Virus record (IMG/VR): IMGVR_UViG_3300010233_000031
Span: 1-49,207 of that record
Length of the DNA stretch: 49,207 nt
From: a virus
Strand: one strand, 5' to 3'
The notes under the pieces are model-generated. The model was not told the origin of the DNA. It ran no database searches and saw only the letters and a program-made list of their open reading frames with translations. Shown here piece after piece: positions 8,980-18,336 of the stretch. The position numbers and the translations under genes are program-made. Each line of letters starts with the position of its first letter. Position 1 is the stretch's first letter.

Positions 8980-9986
8980 GAATTTTACTAATAATCCTTT
9001 TATCAGCCATGGTAGTTAAAGCACAGCCAACCAATTTTCAGGACTATGCAAACAATTTTGCGTGGCTTTTTACGAATACTGCTGCATCCAACGGGCAGAT
9101 TGAGACTTGGAATGCCGCGCTTGGCTGGTGGATGCCGTCTAATGCACCGGCTGGTGGTGCTGGTTCTGGGAACGCCTCAACGAACATCTCTCAATTCTGG
9201 CCATCACCGCAGTATTTGACCAATGCTGGCAACACCATTTCCGGCAATGGCGCGAGGTTGACGAATTTGAATGGTTCCGGACTATCGGTGCTTCTCGCAA
9301 CAAATGTTCCGGCAGGCATAGGCATCACTAACCCAATTATTTTTGGTGCTAATACAAATTCCCTTGTCACGAGCGGCGCGGGCGCAACCAACGTCACCTT
9401 CGGGGCGGCGGGGCAGAACGGTTACACGAACGGAATTTTGACTGCGGCAGGACAGGAGTTCAACGTGACTCACAGCGGGACAAACAGCTTTGATGTTCTT
9501 GTTAATGCGACGAACAGCGGGACATTGAACGTGGCGGGCGCAACAACGGTAGGTGGGTCGTTCACAGCCACAAGCGGAACGTTGACGACTCCTGGCTCTG
9601 ACACCTTCATTGCTGGAACATTTAACATGAATGGACACGCCATTCAAAACATTGCGTCTCTTTCAGGCAACAGCGCGAACATCCCATTTCTAAACGCGGC
9701 TGATTTGAGGTCGGGAGCAAATATAAGTTCTCTGGTTGTCACCAATGGAACCTCAACTTATTCGATATCAACTACACTCGTTTCAAGCTCAACGAAAATT
9801 TCTAATTCGTCTGGCGTTGACATGAAGGTTTATCTGACTGCGGCAACGGGATTGAGTTACACGAACAGCGCGGGAACTTTGGTGTTCAGTGGTCAAACGG
9901 TAGCCGCGCTCACGCCGTTTGTTTTACAACCGAAGGAACAGCTTGTTGGAACGGCCATAACTTGTGTGGGAACGAATGGCTTCTGA
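8976..9986 (+). CDS. Second tail fibre-like protein with Sec signal peptide
   Basis: 336 residues, starting with an ATGA overlap on the preceding gene. The first 16 residues are a signal peptide ending in VKA before Gln. The rest is rich in Asn, Thr, Gly and Ser with fibre-like repeats (ARLTNLNGSGLSVLL, TNPIIFGANTNSLVT, TLNVAGATTVGG), as in trimeric tail fibres. It shares the GC-rich composition of the preceding spike, and both appear to belong to one exchanged receptor-binding module. Confidence 0.6.
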   Translation: MRILLIILLSAMVVKAQPTNFQDYANNFAWLFTNTAASNGQIETWNAALGWWMPSNAPAGGAGSGNASTNISQFWPSPQYLTNAGNTISGNGARLTNLNGSGLSVLLATNVPAGIGITNPIIFGANTNSLVTSGAGATNVTFGAAGQNGYTNGILTAAGQEFNVTHSGTNSFDVLVNATNSGTLNVAGATTVGGSFTATSGTLTTPGSDTFIAGTFNMNGHAIQNIASLSGNSANIPFLNAADLRSGANISSLVVTNGTSTYSISTTLVSSSTKISNSSGVDMKVYLTAATGLSYTNSAGTLVFSGQTVAALTPFVLQPKEQLVGTAITCVGTNGF

Positions 9987-10323
9987 CCACGCGAACCGGA
10001 TGAAATTTATGAGCACACAAGACCAAAGCGAAGTGATGTATCGCCTTGACCGCAATGAAAGGGATATAGGCGCATTAACGGAACTTGTAACCAAAACATC
10101 TGAAACGGTTCATATCTTTGCAGAAGGTATGAAGCACTTTAAGGAAACTTTTCAGTTGCATGAGGAAAAATGTAAAGATGAAACTGTGAAATTAAATACT
10201 CTTTGGGATAATCGGAATGAAGTAAAAGGTGGTTGGACAGTTGTTTCGACAGTGTGCGCAACAGTGTTTGGAAGTGGTGGAATTTATGCTATTGTTGAGT
10301 TGGTGAACCATTTAATGAAATGA
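9976..10323 (+). CDS. Coiled-coil protein with C-terminal membrane segment (lysis-associated, XhlA-like)
   Basis: 115 residues from the ATG at 9976 (a GTG at 9964 is also open; an ATG at 10009 is another choice). The middle is an amphipathic coiled coil (MYRLDRNERDIGALTELVTK...), and the C-terminus has one hydrophobic span (WTVVSTVCATVFGSGGIYAIVELV). This layout resembles XhlA-type haemolysin or holin-helper proteins. It opens a run of four small overlapping membrane-protein genes. The start overlaps the fibre gene by 11 bases, and GC-rich composition fades within its first 30 codons. Confidence 0.55.
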   Translation: MASDHANRMKFMSTQDQSEVMYRLDRNERDIGALTELVTKTSETVHIFAEGMKHFKETFQLHEEKCKDETVKLNTLWDNRNEVKGGWTVVSTVCATVFGSGGIYAIVELVNHLMK

Positions 10324-10577
10324 GTGAAGAAGCAACAGAGTTTTTGAAGCAAAAATCACCAATATTATATGCTGTGTTGCAGATAGTGTTGAAGCGTCTT
10401 GAGCTTATCGCCACAGTCTCTATAATGGGTCTAGCGACTACTGTTTATGAACACAAACAAAACCACACTCAAATTTGGCAAGAAACAGGTCCACACTTCC
10501 AAGACCTTGTAAAGCAAGTTCAGGCTTTACAAATAGAAGTTAATCAACTTGAACAAAAGAAAGAATCAATTAAATGA
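10320..10577 (+). CDS. Small membrane/coiled-coil protein of the lysis cassette
   Basis: 85 residues. A hydrophobic span (VLKRLELIATVSIMGLATTVY) precedes a coiled-coil tail (LVKQVQALQIEVNQLEQKK). The start overlaps the preceding stop by ATGA and the stop overlaps the next start, so the genes are translationally coupled. One membrane span plus a periplasmic coiled coil would fit an inner-membrane spanin subunit. Alternatively it is a holin modulator. Confidence 0.5.
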   Translation: MSEEATEFLKQKSPILYAVLQIVLKRLELIATVSIMGLATTVYEHKQNHTQIWQETGPHFQDLVKQVQALQIEVNQLEQKKESIK

Positions 10578-10840
10578 ATCAAGACCAAATAGACTCGCTT
10601 GTGCGGTCAGTAGTAAAAATTGCAGGAGGAATACTAACGGCACACGGGCTAACAGCAAGTGCAACAATAGTAAATTCACAAAATGTAATTGAACTAATTA
10701 CAGGTATAGTTATGGCTGTGATAGGTTTCTATGCTTCTCATACAACTCATAGTACTGATAGTGTGCCTGTGACTGCTCCTGTCACCACAGTCAAGCCAGT
10801 CACCAGCACTTCAATCATTCCTTCAATGCCCGCTATATGA
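10574..10840 (+). CDS. Holin-like protein
   Basis: 88 residues with two hydrophobic spans (about residues 11-31, VVKIAGGILTAHGLTASATIV, and 37-55, VIELITGIVMAVIGFYAS) and a Thr/Pro-rich tail. The pattern matches the known Pam3-gp28-like family of small two-span phage holins. It would open the inner membrane at the end of infection. It is coupled to both neighbours by 4-base overlaps. No endolysin gene is recognisable beside it. Confidence 0.65.
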   Translation: MNQDQIDSLVRSVVKIAGGILTAHGLTASATIVNSQNVIELITGIVMAVIGFYASHTTHSTDSVPVTAPVTTVKPVTSTSIIPSMPAI

Positions 10841-11196
10841 AATTAACATTTCTCACCATTCCCGCCCTTGCAATTTCACTATTTATTGAGGGGTGTGCTA
10901 CTACTTCAACTACCATCAAAACAGAAGGTGTCACAGTTACTACTGTTGATACTGGAATGAAAACTTGGGCATCATATGTTCAAGCACACCTTACTGATGG
11001 TAAAGTCACACAAAAGGAGATTAATAATGTTGAAACTGCATACACAGCTTATTACAATGCTCAACTCGTTACCGAAGCATATCTTGAATCATCTGTTTCT
11101 ACTGGTTCTACTAATGATATTACTACTGTGGAAGCTAGTGTAACAAATGCTGAAACTTCTCTCTTAGCACTTATCAATCAATATCTCAACCAATAA
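10837..11196 (+). CDS. Outer-membrane lipoprotein, possible outer spanin
   Basis: 119 residues. The N-terminus has a lipoprotein signal with the cysteine at residue 20 (LFIEGCAT), after which a Ser/Thr-rich linker and a helical domain follow. It directly follows the holin-like gene with a 4-base overlap. A lipoprotein in a lysis cassette next to coiled-coil membrane proteins suggests the outer-membrane half of a spanin pair, which fuses the two membranes. The helical body is longer than in typical o-spanins, so a structural lipoprotein is also possible. Confidence 0.5.
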   Translation: MKLTFLTIPALAISLFIEGCATTSTTIKTEGVTVTTVDTGMKTWASYVQAHLTDGKVTQKEINNVETAYTAYYNAQLVTEAYLESSVSTGSTNDITTVEASVTNAETSLLALINQYLNQ

Positions 11197-11202
11197 CCAA
11201 TT

Positions 11203-11421
11203 ATGTCACCAACACTTATTACACTATTAGTTACCGCTGGATTGCAGTATGGGCCAGAGTTTGTAATGTCTATTATTGCCATTATTGAAAATCCAAATGC
11301 TACTGTAGCTGATGTAAAAGCTGCATTTGTTAATCTTAAGCCTTATAGTGCTTATAATATTCCTAATATTCCAACAGCACCTATAGCTACTACTTCAGTA
11401 GTGTTACCAACAATTTCCTAA
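11203..11421 (+). CDS. Small hydrophobic protein, unknown
   Basis: 72 residues with a mildly hydrophobic N-terminal half (SPTLITLLVTAGLQYGPEFVMSIIAIIE) and a Pro/Thr-rich tail. It closes the group of small genes after the holin. It may be a membrane-associated accessory of lysis; nothing else can be said. Confidence 0.5.
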   Translation: MSPTLITLLVTAGLQYGPEFVMSIIAIIENPNATVADVKAAFVNLKPYSAYNIPNIPTAPIATTSVVLPTIS

Positions 11422-11425
11422 TATC

Positions 11426-12664
11426 ATGCCAGCACCACAAGTTCCACCACCTGCTTCTGACTCTGGAGCATTGACGTATCCTCGTCAGTTGCAGAGGTGG
11501 CTTGATGTTTGGCCTGTGACTAAGTTAGACAGAACTGAAAGTTATATTACTATTCCTTCTTTCTCTATTGCTAACACTTGGAATGGATATTCTACTATTA
11601 TTGCTACTTACAATTTTGAGGGGAAGAATAATTTCTCGCTTAAATATATTGTTGGAGAAGTTAGTAATCCTAATTACATCTTATGTGTAATGTGGATTGA
11701 TACTAATAGTGTTACTCATCGTTATATGTTTTGGAAGGGTATCGGAGAAGTGATGCCTCAAGAATTGCCACTTTATACTGGTCAATTAGTCAAAAAGAAC
11801 TTTCGGTTAGAAGTTTGGAATATTAATAGCACCACTGCTGTTCAAACTACTGCTATCAATGTCTACACAAGTGTTTTAGGTGGACTTGATTATCGTTATG
11901 GGAATGACTTTACACTTGTTAATAATGATGGACAACAGACTAGTTTTGCTGATGGTATTCAACCTTCACAAGGAATGCCACCTATGACGGGATTAGTTCA
12001 ATGGCTAAGGGCTGACCAAGGAGTTGTGACTGGTGTTAGTGGCACATGGCAAGGAGCTTTTGGTGTTGGATTTTGTGTATTAAATTGCACTGGAACAGTT
12101 ACACAATCTTCAACTGCTGGTGTTCTGAATGGTCAACAATATATTGACCTTTCCACTGGTTCATTTACTGGTAGTATGTTAGTTAGTGTGATGAATTTTA
12201 GTAATGGTGGATTTGTAGTTATTGTGTTAGCTAGAAGTGCTGCTGGGTCTGGAACTAATGCTATTTTCCAAGTGCTCAATACTGCTACTCCTCAATCTAC
12301 ATTAAACTATAATAGTACTTCTAGTAAGTTAAATAGTAATAGTATTGATATGTCAGTAACACTTCCAGTTGGACAGTGGGTTGCTGTTAATATAGATAAA
12401 ACATTTGTATATCAATCTAGTGTAGTTCCTTACTTATTTGAAGGCAACATAACTCCTTCTGGAACAGGAAGTCTTAATTGCACAGTTCTTACTCTTCCAT
12501 CAACAGCAACTTATATTGCTGAAATGCTATTTTATAATAATACTGCTGCTCCAAACACAAGTCAATTACTTAACCTCTATTTATCACAACGCTATAGTAG
12601 TGCTTCAATGTGGGCATTACCATTAATCTTTCCAGCAGGAAGCACACCACAACCCAACACTTAA
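11426..12664 (+). CDS. Tail surface protein with C-terminal LamG/concanavalin-like domain
   Basis: 412 residues. The N-terminal half is a beta-rich domain with aromatic strands. The C-terminal half (from about residue 190, GLVQWLRADQGV) shows the layout of a concanavalin-like jelly roll, ending in AEMLFYNNTAAPNTSQLLNLYLSQRY, a typical end of LamG-type domains in phage and bacterial surface proteins. It probably binds host glycans. It lacks a signal peptide, unlike the spikes upstream, and has the AT-rich composition of the phage core. Confidence 0.55.
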   Translation: MPAPQVPPPASDSGALTYPRQLQRWLDVWPVTKLDRTESYITIPSFSIANTWNGYSTIIATYNFEGKNNFSLKYIVGEVSNPNYILCVMWIDTNSVTHRYMFWKGIGEVMPQELPLYTGQLVKKNFRLEVWNINSTTAVQTTAINVYTSVLGGLDYRYGNDFTLVNNDGQQTSFADGIQPSQGMPPMTGLVQWLRADQGVVTGVSGTWQGAFGVGFCVLNCTGTVTQSSTAGVLNGQQYIDLSTGSFTGSMLVSVMNFSNGGFVVIVLARSAAGSGTNAIFQVLNTATPQSTLNYNSTSSKLNSNSIDMSVTLPVGQWVAVNIDKTFVYQSSVVPYLFEGNITPSGTGSLNCTVLTLPSTATYIAEMLFYNNTAAPNTSQLLNLYLSQRYSSASMWALPLIFPAGSTPQPNT

Positions 12665-12670
12665 TTTATT

Positions 12671-13723
12671 ATGAGTCAACCTAGCAACATAGACATTATT
12701 AGCGGACTAGACCCAACAGCCTTTCCATCCATCACTGGCGCACAACTCGAAACAATGGTAGGTGGAGCAACACCTTATAGTGATAAAGGTATAGTAATGG
12801 TTACTACTGACATTGGTGGAGTAGCACAAGTGCCAACTGCTAATGTAACAACAAAGTGGCAAACCTATTTGTGGTTACAAATCAGCCCATCAACTACAAG
12901 TGTAACTCTGTTTGCTTGGAATCCTAATCAAACTAATGCTAATCCCAATTTTCTAAATTGGCAACCAGTTATTCAGGCATCTATCCCTGCTGGTTCTATT
13001 CAGGGTTATCAATTAGCACCCTCTACTATTACTTATGATAAAATACTTAACATCCAACTTTCGCAAGTTGTTGGATATACTTCATTACTTACTACCGTTC
13101 TAAACCCCACCGCTGGTGATATTAGTGGTTCTTACGCACTAGGATTCACTATTGGCAACGGCAAATGCACACTTGCTAAACTTGATACTACTGGAACTTC
13201 TGGCTTCATCTTAAAAGCTAATGGTGCTGGCGTAGCTCCTAGTTGGCTAAATAGTCAGATAGTTAGTGGTCTTACTAATCCTGATGCTGGTGGAGCTAAT
13301 GATGGACAACTTGTTGCTGTTAATAGTGGTGCAGTAGGGACGTATAAATATATTAATCCAACTTCTACTGTTGGTATTGCTTTCACATCAACTAACATTG
13401 CCCTTTCTGCTGGAACAATCAGCACACAGGCTCATGGATTGAGCGCAAAACCCGGATTTGTGAGAGGTGTATTAGTATGTGTAACTGCTGAATTGGGGTA
13501 TAATATTGGTGATGAAATTAATCTTGATGGAGTGCAGCAAAACACTACTAATGGTTTTATTGGTTCACTCTCAGCTAATGCAACTAATGTTGTATATCAA
13601 TTCATAAATGCGTTTGGTGGAACTGGTTCAGGAGTTAATATATGTCGTATTAGTGCAACTGCTGGAACTTCTACACCCATCACACTTGCTAACTGGAAAG
13701 TTAAGATTTACGCTCGACTGTAA
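12671..13723 (+). CDS. Tail fibre-like protein
   Basis: 350 residues, rich in Thr, Ser, Gly and Asn. The first 100 residues look like a virion-binding domain, and the middle has repeating fibre motifs (FTIGNGKCTLAKLDTTGTSGFILKANGAG). The C-terminal 100 residues (from GTISTQAHGLSAKPGF) form a beta-rich head seen in many phage fibre tips. It overlaps the next start by one base. A role in receptor contact is inferred. Confidence 0.55.
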   Translation: MSQPSNIDIISGLDPTAFPSITGAQLETMVGGATPYSDKGIVMVTTDIGGVAQVPTANVTTKWQTYLWLQISPSTTSVTLFAWNPNQTNANPNFLNWQPVIQASIPAGSIQGYQLAPSTITYDKILNIQLSQVVGYTSLLTTVLNPTAGDISGSYALGFTIGNGKCTLAKLDTTGTSGFILKANGAGVAPSWLNSQIVSGLTNPDAGGANDGQLVAVNSGAVGTYKYINPTSTVGIAFTSTNIALSAGTISTQAHGLSAKPGFVRGVLVCVTAELGYNIGDEINLDGVQQNTTNGFIGSLSANATNVVYQFINAFGGTGSGVNICRISATAGTSTPITLANWKVKIYARL

Positions 13724-15537
13724 TGGAAATTAATCAAAAATCTTTTCGTGGTGGGATGAATTTGCTAGTGGATGACACACGTCCGACAGCAGATGTAGAA
13801 GGAGACACTTCACAAAGCAGATATGAGATTAACATTAATCAATATCGAATAGGTTTCAATGCTCGTTGCAGATATGATGTTCTTGACCCTGTTCTCTCTT
13901 CTTTAGAGGATACTAGCTTACCAGAAGGAATAAAGCAAGGAATACTGACATTTGGTGACTATGTTATTTGTTTTGTTGGTGGGTATGCTTTCTTCCGACC
14001 AATTACCTCTACTGGATGGACACAGATAGTTGGATTTGCAATGGACTTAAATGTTCCTCGTTATTGGTTTATTCCTATTCCAGTTGCTGAGACTAATTAT
14101 GGCCGTTTAGGAGTTGCTGCTACTGAAGTTGGAAGCACTACAGTTACAGGGGTTTCTAATTCAAGAGCAGGAATTAATGCTGTTAATGTTTCATCTGCAT
14201 TTCAAGGTAACTTACCTGGACTTTTAGTGCAAGATGGTATTAATCAACCACAGTTTATTTTCTTAGACAGTAATAACAACAACTTCCCTTCTTGCAGAGT
14301 TACACAAATGTTCAGTGAGTGGACACTTACTATTGACCCTATTACACTCATAGTTAGTGTTGACAACAGAGAATATGTTCCAATAGGAACACAGATGGAC
14401 ATTTATAATGGTATTCTATTTATCTTAGCACCAGATGGCACTAATATCTATCGTAGTGTAAGTGGGCGGCCTTTGGATTTTGTAGTGAATGTTAAGCCAG
14501 ACGGAACTGCTGGTGGGGATGCTACAACTACTTCTTATAGCATTGGTACTGGGAATATATCGTGCTTAAAGACACTATCCAGTGGCTTATTTGTTAGTGC
14601 TGGTAATGCTTGCTTTTCAGTAACACTTAACACTAATCCTACTGCACCAACACTATTTGGTGAGTATACATTCATTCGAACCTTTCTTTTTACTGCTGCT
14701 TGCTTAAGTGACAGAGCAATTATTGATATTAATGGTGATACAGCATTTGTAGATGTTAATGGTTTGCGTTCCTTCAATTCAATCCTTCAAACACAGAATG
14801 AAGGTCGTAATAGTGTTTTTAGTAAGACAGTAGCTTCTCTTTTTGTCAATGTTGGAAGCAATGGAAATAACATTAATGTTGTCCAAAATCCACTGAATAT
14901 TGCAGCAGTTACATTTGACAATTATGCTTTGTTTGCTGTTAATACTTCTTATGGACAAATCATAGTTGTTTATGACACTATTAGTGAAGTTTATGTTTCT
15001 CTTGACAGGAGTCAATTCCCAACCAATACTGGAATCAAACAGTTTGCTTTAGTTGCCACTGAAGTTACTGCTCTTTTTGCAATTACATTTGATGACCGTC
15101 TTATTCAACTTTATTGTGGTGGATTAAGTGGCACACTTACAGATACTGCTATAGTTAGATTTATGAGTGTATGCTCTCAAAATCCTAAGGCACAAATCAA
15201 ACAAAAAGATTTTCGCTGTGTATTGTCACAATTTAATAAGGATTCAACTGCAACACTTTCAACATTTGTTGACAATAGATTAGTTGCTACAGATAATCCA
15301 CAATCTAAATCTATCAAGTATGTAACACCAAGTCCAGTTTATAATCAGCAACCCTATTTCCAAGATGCAAACTCACAAGTTCAAAATCTCTATTTCTCAA
15401 CTCCTAATTGTGGAGAAGGATGGAAGGTATGGAATGTATTAACATGGACAGGCGGGGGACATATAACTAATATTCTAACTACAACAGTAGATATAACTCC
15501 AACTAATCCACTTAGTTCACAAGCTAACGTAACTTAA
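13723..15537 (+). CDS. Tail nozzle/stabilisation-like protein
   Basis: 604 residues, nearly all beta, with repeated blades suggestive of a beta-propeller (for example GILTFGDYVICFVGGYAFFRP, LSSGLFVSAGNACFSVTLN). It begins with NQKSFRGGMNLLVDDTR, a start seen in podoviral tail-tube proteins. Followed directly by an adaptor-like gene, it matches the pairing of tail nozzle (T7 gp12 or P22 gp10 type) and adaptor. It would line the distal part of the short tail. Confidence 0.6.
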   Translation: MEINQKSFRGGMNLLVDDTRPTADVEGDTSQSRYEININQYRIGFNARCRYDVLDPVLSSLEDTSLPEGIKQGILTFGDYVICFVGGYAFFRPITSTGWTQIVGFAMDLNVPRYWFIPIPVAETNYGRLGVAATEVGSTTVTGVSNSRAGINAVNVSSAFQGNLPGLLVQDGINQPQFIFLDSNNNNFPSCRVTQMFSEWTLTIDPITLIVSVDNREYVPIGTQMDIYNGILFILAPDGTNIYRSVSGRPLDFVVNVKPDGTAGGDATTTSYSIGTGNISCLKTLSSGLFVSAGNACFSVTLNTNPTAPTLFGEYTFIRTFLFTAACLSDRAIIDINGDTAFVDVNGLRSFNSILQTQNEGRNSVFSKTVASLFVNVGSNGNNINVVQNPLNIAAVTFDNYALFAVNTSYGQIIVVYDTISEVYVSLDRSQFPTNTGIKQFALVATEVTALFAITFDDRLIQLYCGGLSGTLTDTAIVRFMSVCSQNPKAQIKQKDFRCVLSQFNKDSTATLSTFVDNRLVATDNPQSKSIKYVTPSPVYNQQPYFQDANSQVQNLYFSTPNCGEGWKVWNVLTWTGGGHITNILTTTVDITPTNPLSSQANVT

Positions 15538-15546
15538 AATAATTTT

Positions 15547-16521
15547 ATGGCACTCGATTACATATTAACTCAGCTTGGATACAAGATGGGCAAAAATCCA
15601 TCACTTGATGGTGAACGTAAAGTTCTACTAAGGCTTATTCAAGAAGCAGCTAGAGAACTTTATGCAACTTCTGATATGGCTGGTTGTTATGAAGAACAGT
15701 ATTTTAAGGTTTTTAGTAATCAAACTATTGCTTTTCCTGACTACATGGGTCAAATAAGAGCAATGCGTGAAGCTGATACTCAGATTGCTATTAAATTATC
15801 ACAAATGCGCCCTAGATTTAATCAGTTTAACTGGGCTGATGAGTGGAGAAATTGGAGACAGCTTGGACTTCAGTCATTACAAGTTACTCTAAAAAATCAA
15901 TCTGTGCTTACACTGAGTGTAAAGGCTGTAGAGAATCCTCCTGTTACTGTTAACATTAGTGGTTCTTCAGATGGGTCTGCCAATCAGACTGAGAAAATAG
16001 TGATGGATGCTATTAGCAAGAATACTGTTAATCAGTATAATGATGTTACTTCATTCGCAAAAACAGCAGTTAGTTACTATAATGTAATTCTTTCTGATAT
16101 TGATAACAATCAAATTTCTTATATTGCCAACAATAAACTGAAGGCATCCTTCCAGATTCTTGATATTTCAACCGCCCCTTGGGTTTCAACACTTGCGAGT
16201 CCCCTACTTGGATGGGTTGAGGTTCTTTATAAGAAAGCACTTCCTTGGTTTGCTAATGATAGTGATGAATTTCCAGCAGTTGGGTATGATGATGTTATTG
16301 TTAATGGTGCAATGCAACTTTGGAATGAAGAGCAAAATAATGCACAAGGAGCAATAGCTTACTACCAGAAAAAAATTCAATCACTTGCTGCTATACATGA
16401 GGATGCTAATAGAGGAACAGATGATGCTATTTCATTGATGGCTAATCCCCATGATGATATCAACCCTAGAGTTGGCTTTGGAAGAGACTATCGTTGGGCA
16501 TATAGAATACAAGGACGCTAA
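15547..16521 (+). CDS. Head-to-tail adaptor-like protein
   Basis: 324 residues. The N-terminal 60 residues are helical (LDGERKVLLRLIQEAARELYATSDMAGCYEEQYFKV), as in podoviral adaptors that dock on the portal, and the rest alternates strands and helices. It lies next to the nozzle-like gene, as T7 gp11 lies beside gp12. Its stop overlaps the start of the next gene by one base. Confidence 0.55.
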   Translation: MALDYILTQLGYKMGKNPSLDGERKVLLRLIQEAARELYATSDMAGCYEEQYFKVFSNQTIAFPDYMGQIRAMREADTQIAIKLSQMRPRFNQFNWADEWRNWRQLGLQSLQVTLKNQSVLTLSVKAVENPPVTVNISGSSDGSANQTEKIVMDAISKNTVNQYNDVTSFAKTAVSYYNVILSDIDNNQISYIANNKLKASFQILDISTAPWVSTLASPLLGWVEVLYKKALPWFANDSDEFPAVGYDDVIVNGAMQLWNEEQNNAQGAIAYYQKKIQSLAAIHEDANRGTDDAISLMANPHDDINPRVGFGRDYRWAYRIQGR

Positions 16522-16871
16522 TGAACACTCCCACTGTTGGACAACTTATTGATTTTGTCATGCTTAATCGCAAAGACAAGTGCTTCCATGATTACTCAAA
16601 AGAAGAAGTGGCCGGAATGATTATTCAAGCACTCTCTAATAATCTACTCTATTATGCCACTGATTCACTTGGAAATATCTCTGGCATGATTCTTGCTAAA
16701 CAAGAAGATGAAAAGACATTGTGGATAGAAGAGAACTTAGCAATTACATTAAGCAACCTAAAAGCATTTGCAATAAAGGCAAAAGAACAGTTTCCTAATT
16801 ATTCATTTGAAGGATTCAAGTGTCGTAAATCTCGTAAGTATAACAAACTCTTTAACAAACTAACTACTTAA
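16521..16871 (+). CDS. Small GNAT-like virion-associated protein
   Basis: 116 residues. The order of a helical start, a two-stranded turn (YYATDSLGNISGMILAKQED), a further strand and a Lys-rich helix resembles a reduced GNAT acetyltransferase fold. Such proteins lie in the internal-core operons of T7-like phages. No clear acetyl-CoA motif (Q/RxxGxG/A) is visible, so catalysis is doubtful. It follows the adaptor gene by a 1-base overlap. Confidence 0.45.
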   Translation: MNTPTVGQLIDFVMLNRKDKCFHDYSKEEVAGMIIQALSNNLLYYATDSLGNISGMILAKQEDEKTLWIEENLAITLSNLKAFAIKAKEQFPNYSFEGFKCRKSRKYNKLFNKLTT

Positions 16872-16876
16872 ATATT

Positions 16877-17956
16877 ATGTCTGGCTCATCTGGTGGTGGT
16901 CAACAAGCATCTGCTCCACAGGCAACTCCTCAGCAGTTAGCAGATGCTTATATTAGTAATCTTCCAAGCATACTAAACGTAACTAATGCTCAAGCTAATC
17001 CAACAGCACAAGCACTTGCTAGTGCAGCTACTGGTGTTAATCCACTTTATACTCAAAGTGGGCTTAATCAGCTTAATCAGTTTGCTGGTGGGTATCAAGG
17101 TGCTGGCAATAACTTAGCAACTAATCAATCTAATTTTACAGCAGACCTTCTTGGAGGTGCTGGTGCTAGAGCTGCTATTGGTGCTAATAATCTTTCTAAC
17201 ACTCTTAACCCAGCCCAGCGAGCTAGCAATACTCAAGCTGCTAATCTTGTTAATTCTATTAATTTGAATGGCTTAAGTGGTGGAGAACAAGCTGCTGCTG
17301 AGCGTTCTCTTAATCAGTCTAATTATGCAACTGGCAACTTGGGATTAGACAATGCTACTAATGCTGTAAGCAATGCAATGAACTTCGGCAATGCTCTTCA
17401 GGCTAAAAGAGCAGCACTTGGTTCTGCTTTAGGTGCAGCACAAGGAGTTGCCTCAAACCAAAATCAATTTGTCAATCCAGTTGGAACTGCACTTGGGAGT
17501 GGAAATGTTTCTAGTAACTTTGGCTTAGGAACATTCAACCCAACTCAAGGTGCTAATGCTGGAAATGCTGCACTTAACTTTGGGTCTGGTGTATTTGGTG
17601 GTCAGGCTAGTAATGCAAGTGCACAGCGTAGTTTCGGTGGCAGTAGTAATACAAGTGGTGCTCTTTGTTGCTTTATATTCTTAGAATCCTATAATGGAAC
17701 TCTCCCTGAATCAGTTCGTCGTTGTAGAGATTACTACTACTTGACACAACCAGAAGTTGCAAGAGGTTATAAGAGTATGGCTAAATGGTTAGTTCCATTA
17801 ATGAAGAAGTATAGCATAGTCCGCTCACTTGTAAATTTAGTGATGGTTAAGCCTATTACAGCTTATGGCGAGTGGCTTGTGGGGAACTCTGAAATCAAAG
17901 GTGGTGAAATGAGTAAGAAATTTTGGTTCTTTATCTGGAAACAACTTGGGAGATAA
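16877..17956 (+). CDS. Internal virion (DNA-ejection) protein
   Basis: 359 residues. Residues 1-260 are low complexity and rich in Ala, Asn, Gly and Gln with many small helices, as in ejected core proteins. From about residue 263 a distinct conserved-looking domain begins (CCFIFLESYNGTLPESVRRCRDYYY...LVPLMKKYSIVRSLVNLVMVKPIT). I have seen this layout in ejection proteins of many environmental podovirus-like phages. It would be injected with DNA and help cross the envelope. Confidence 0.65.
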   Translation: MSGSSGGGQQASAPQATPQQLADAYISNLPSILNVTNAQANPTAQALASAATGVNPLYTQSGLNQLNQFAGGYQGAGNNLATNQSNFTADLLGGAGARAAIGANNLSNTLNPAQRASNTQAANLVNSINLNGLSGGEQAAAERSLNQSNYATGNLGLDNATNAVSNAMNFGNALQAKRAALGSALGAAQGVASNQNQFVNPVGTALGSGNVSSNFGLGTFNPTQGANAGNAALNFGSGVFGGQASNASAQRSFGGSSNTSGALCCFIFLESYNGTLPESVRRCRDYYYLTQPEVARGYKSMAKWLVPLMKKYSIVRSLVNLVMVKPITAYGEWLVGNSEIKGGEMSKKFWFFIWKQLGR

Positions 17957-17958
17957 TT

Positions 17959-18321
17959 ATGATTGATAATTCACAATTTCCTTATGGTTTTACTGATGAG
18001 CATTTTCACCCTCCTGATGAAAATGGAAATCGATTTTTCAATGATGCTGGTAAACTACATGCCCAAAATAACTTACCAACACAGCCAACTATAGGTCAAC
18101 AAATAGCGTCAACAAATTTTGCACCAATGCAGTCAATCCAAGGTTCACCAATGCTTTCACCAATCTTGCAACAAGGAATGACTACACAACAGAATGGACA
18201 ACCTATATCAGCACAACAAGCTGGAACTATTGCTGATGCAGTTGGGATGACTGGTGTTGGTGGATTACTTGGTGGAACTGCAACAACTGGACTCGGTGGG
18301 TTAATTGGTGCTCTAATTTAA
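17959..18321 (+). CDS. Small Gln/Gly-rich virion protein
   Basis: 120 residues from the ATG at 17959; a longer open frame from 17923 overlaps the preceding gene and lacks the usual start context. The N-terminus is rich in Phe, Pro and His. The C-terminus is a Gly-rich hydrophobic stretch (VGGLLGGTATTGLGGLIGALI) that could insert in a membrane. It sits between two ejection-protein genes and is probably part of the same set. Confidence 0.6.
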   Translation: MIDNSQFPYGFTDEHFHPPDENGNRFFNDAGKLHAQNNLPTQPTIGQQIASTNFAPMQSIQGSPMLSPILQQGMTTQQNGQPISAQQAGTIADAVGMTGVGGLLGGTATTGLGGLIGALI

Positions 18322-18336
18322 CAACTAAATACTATT

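Noticed and set aside
9282-9647. - strand frame inside the second fibre gene
   Set aside because: Arg/Cys-rich product typical of the reverse strand of GC-rich fibre repeats; no start signal.
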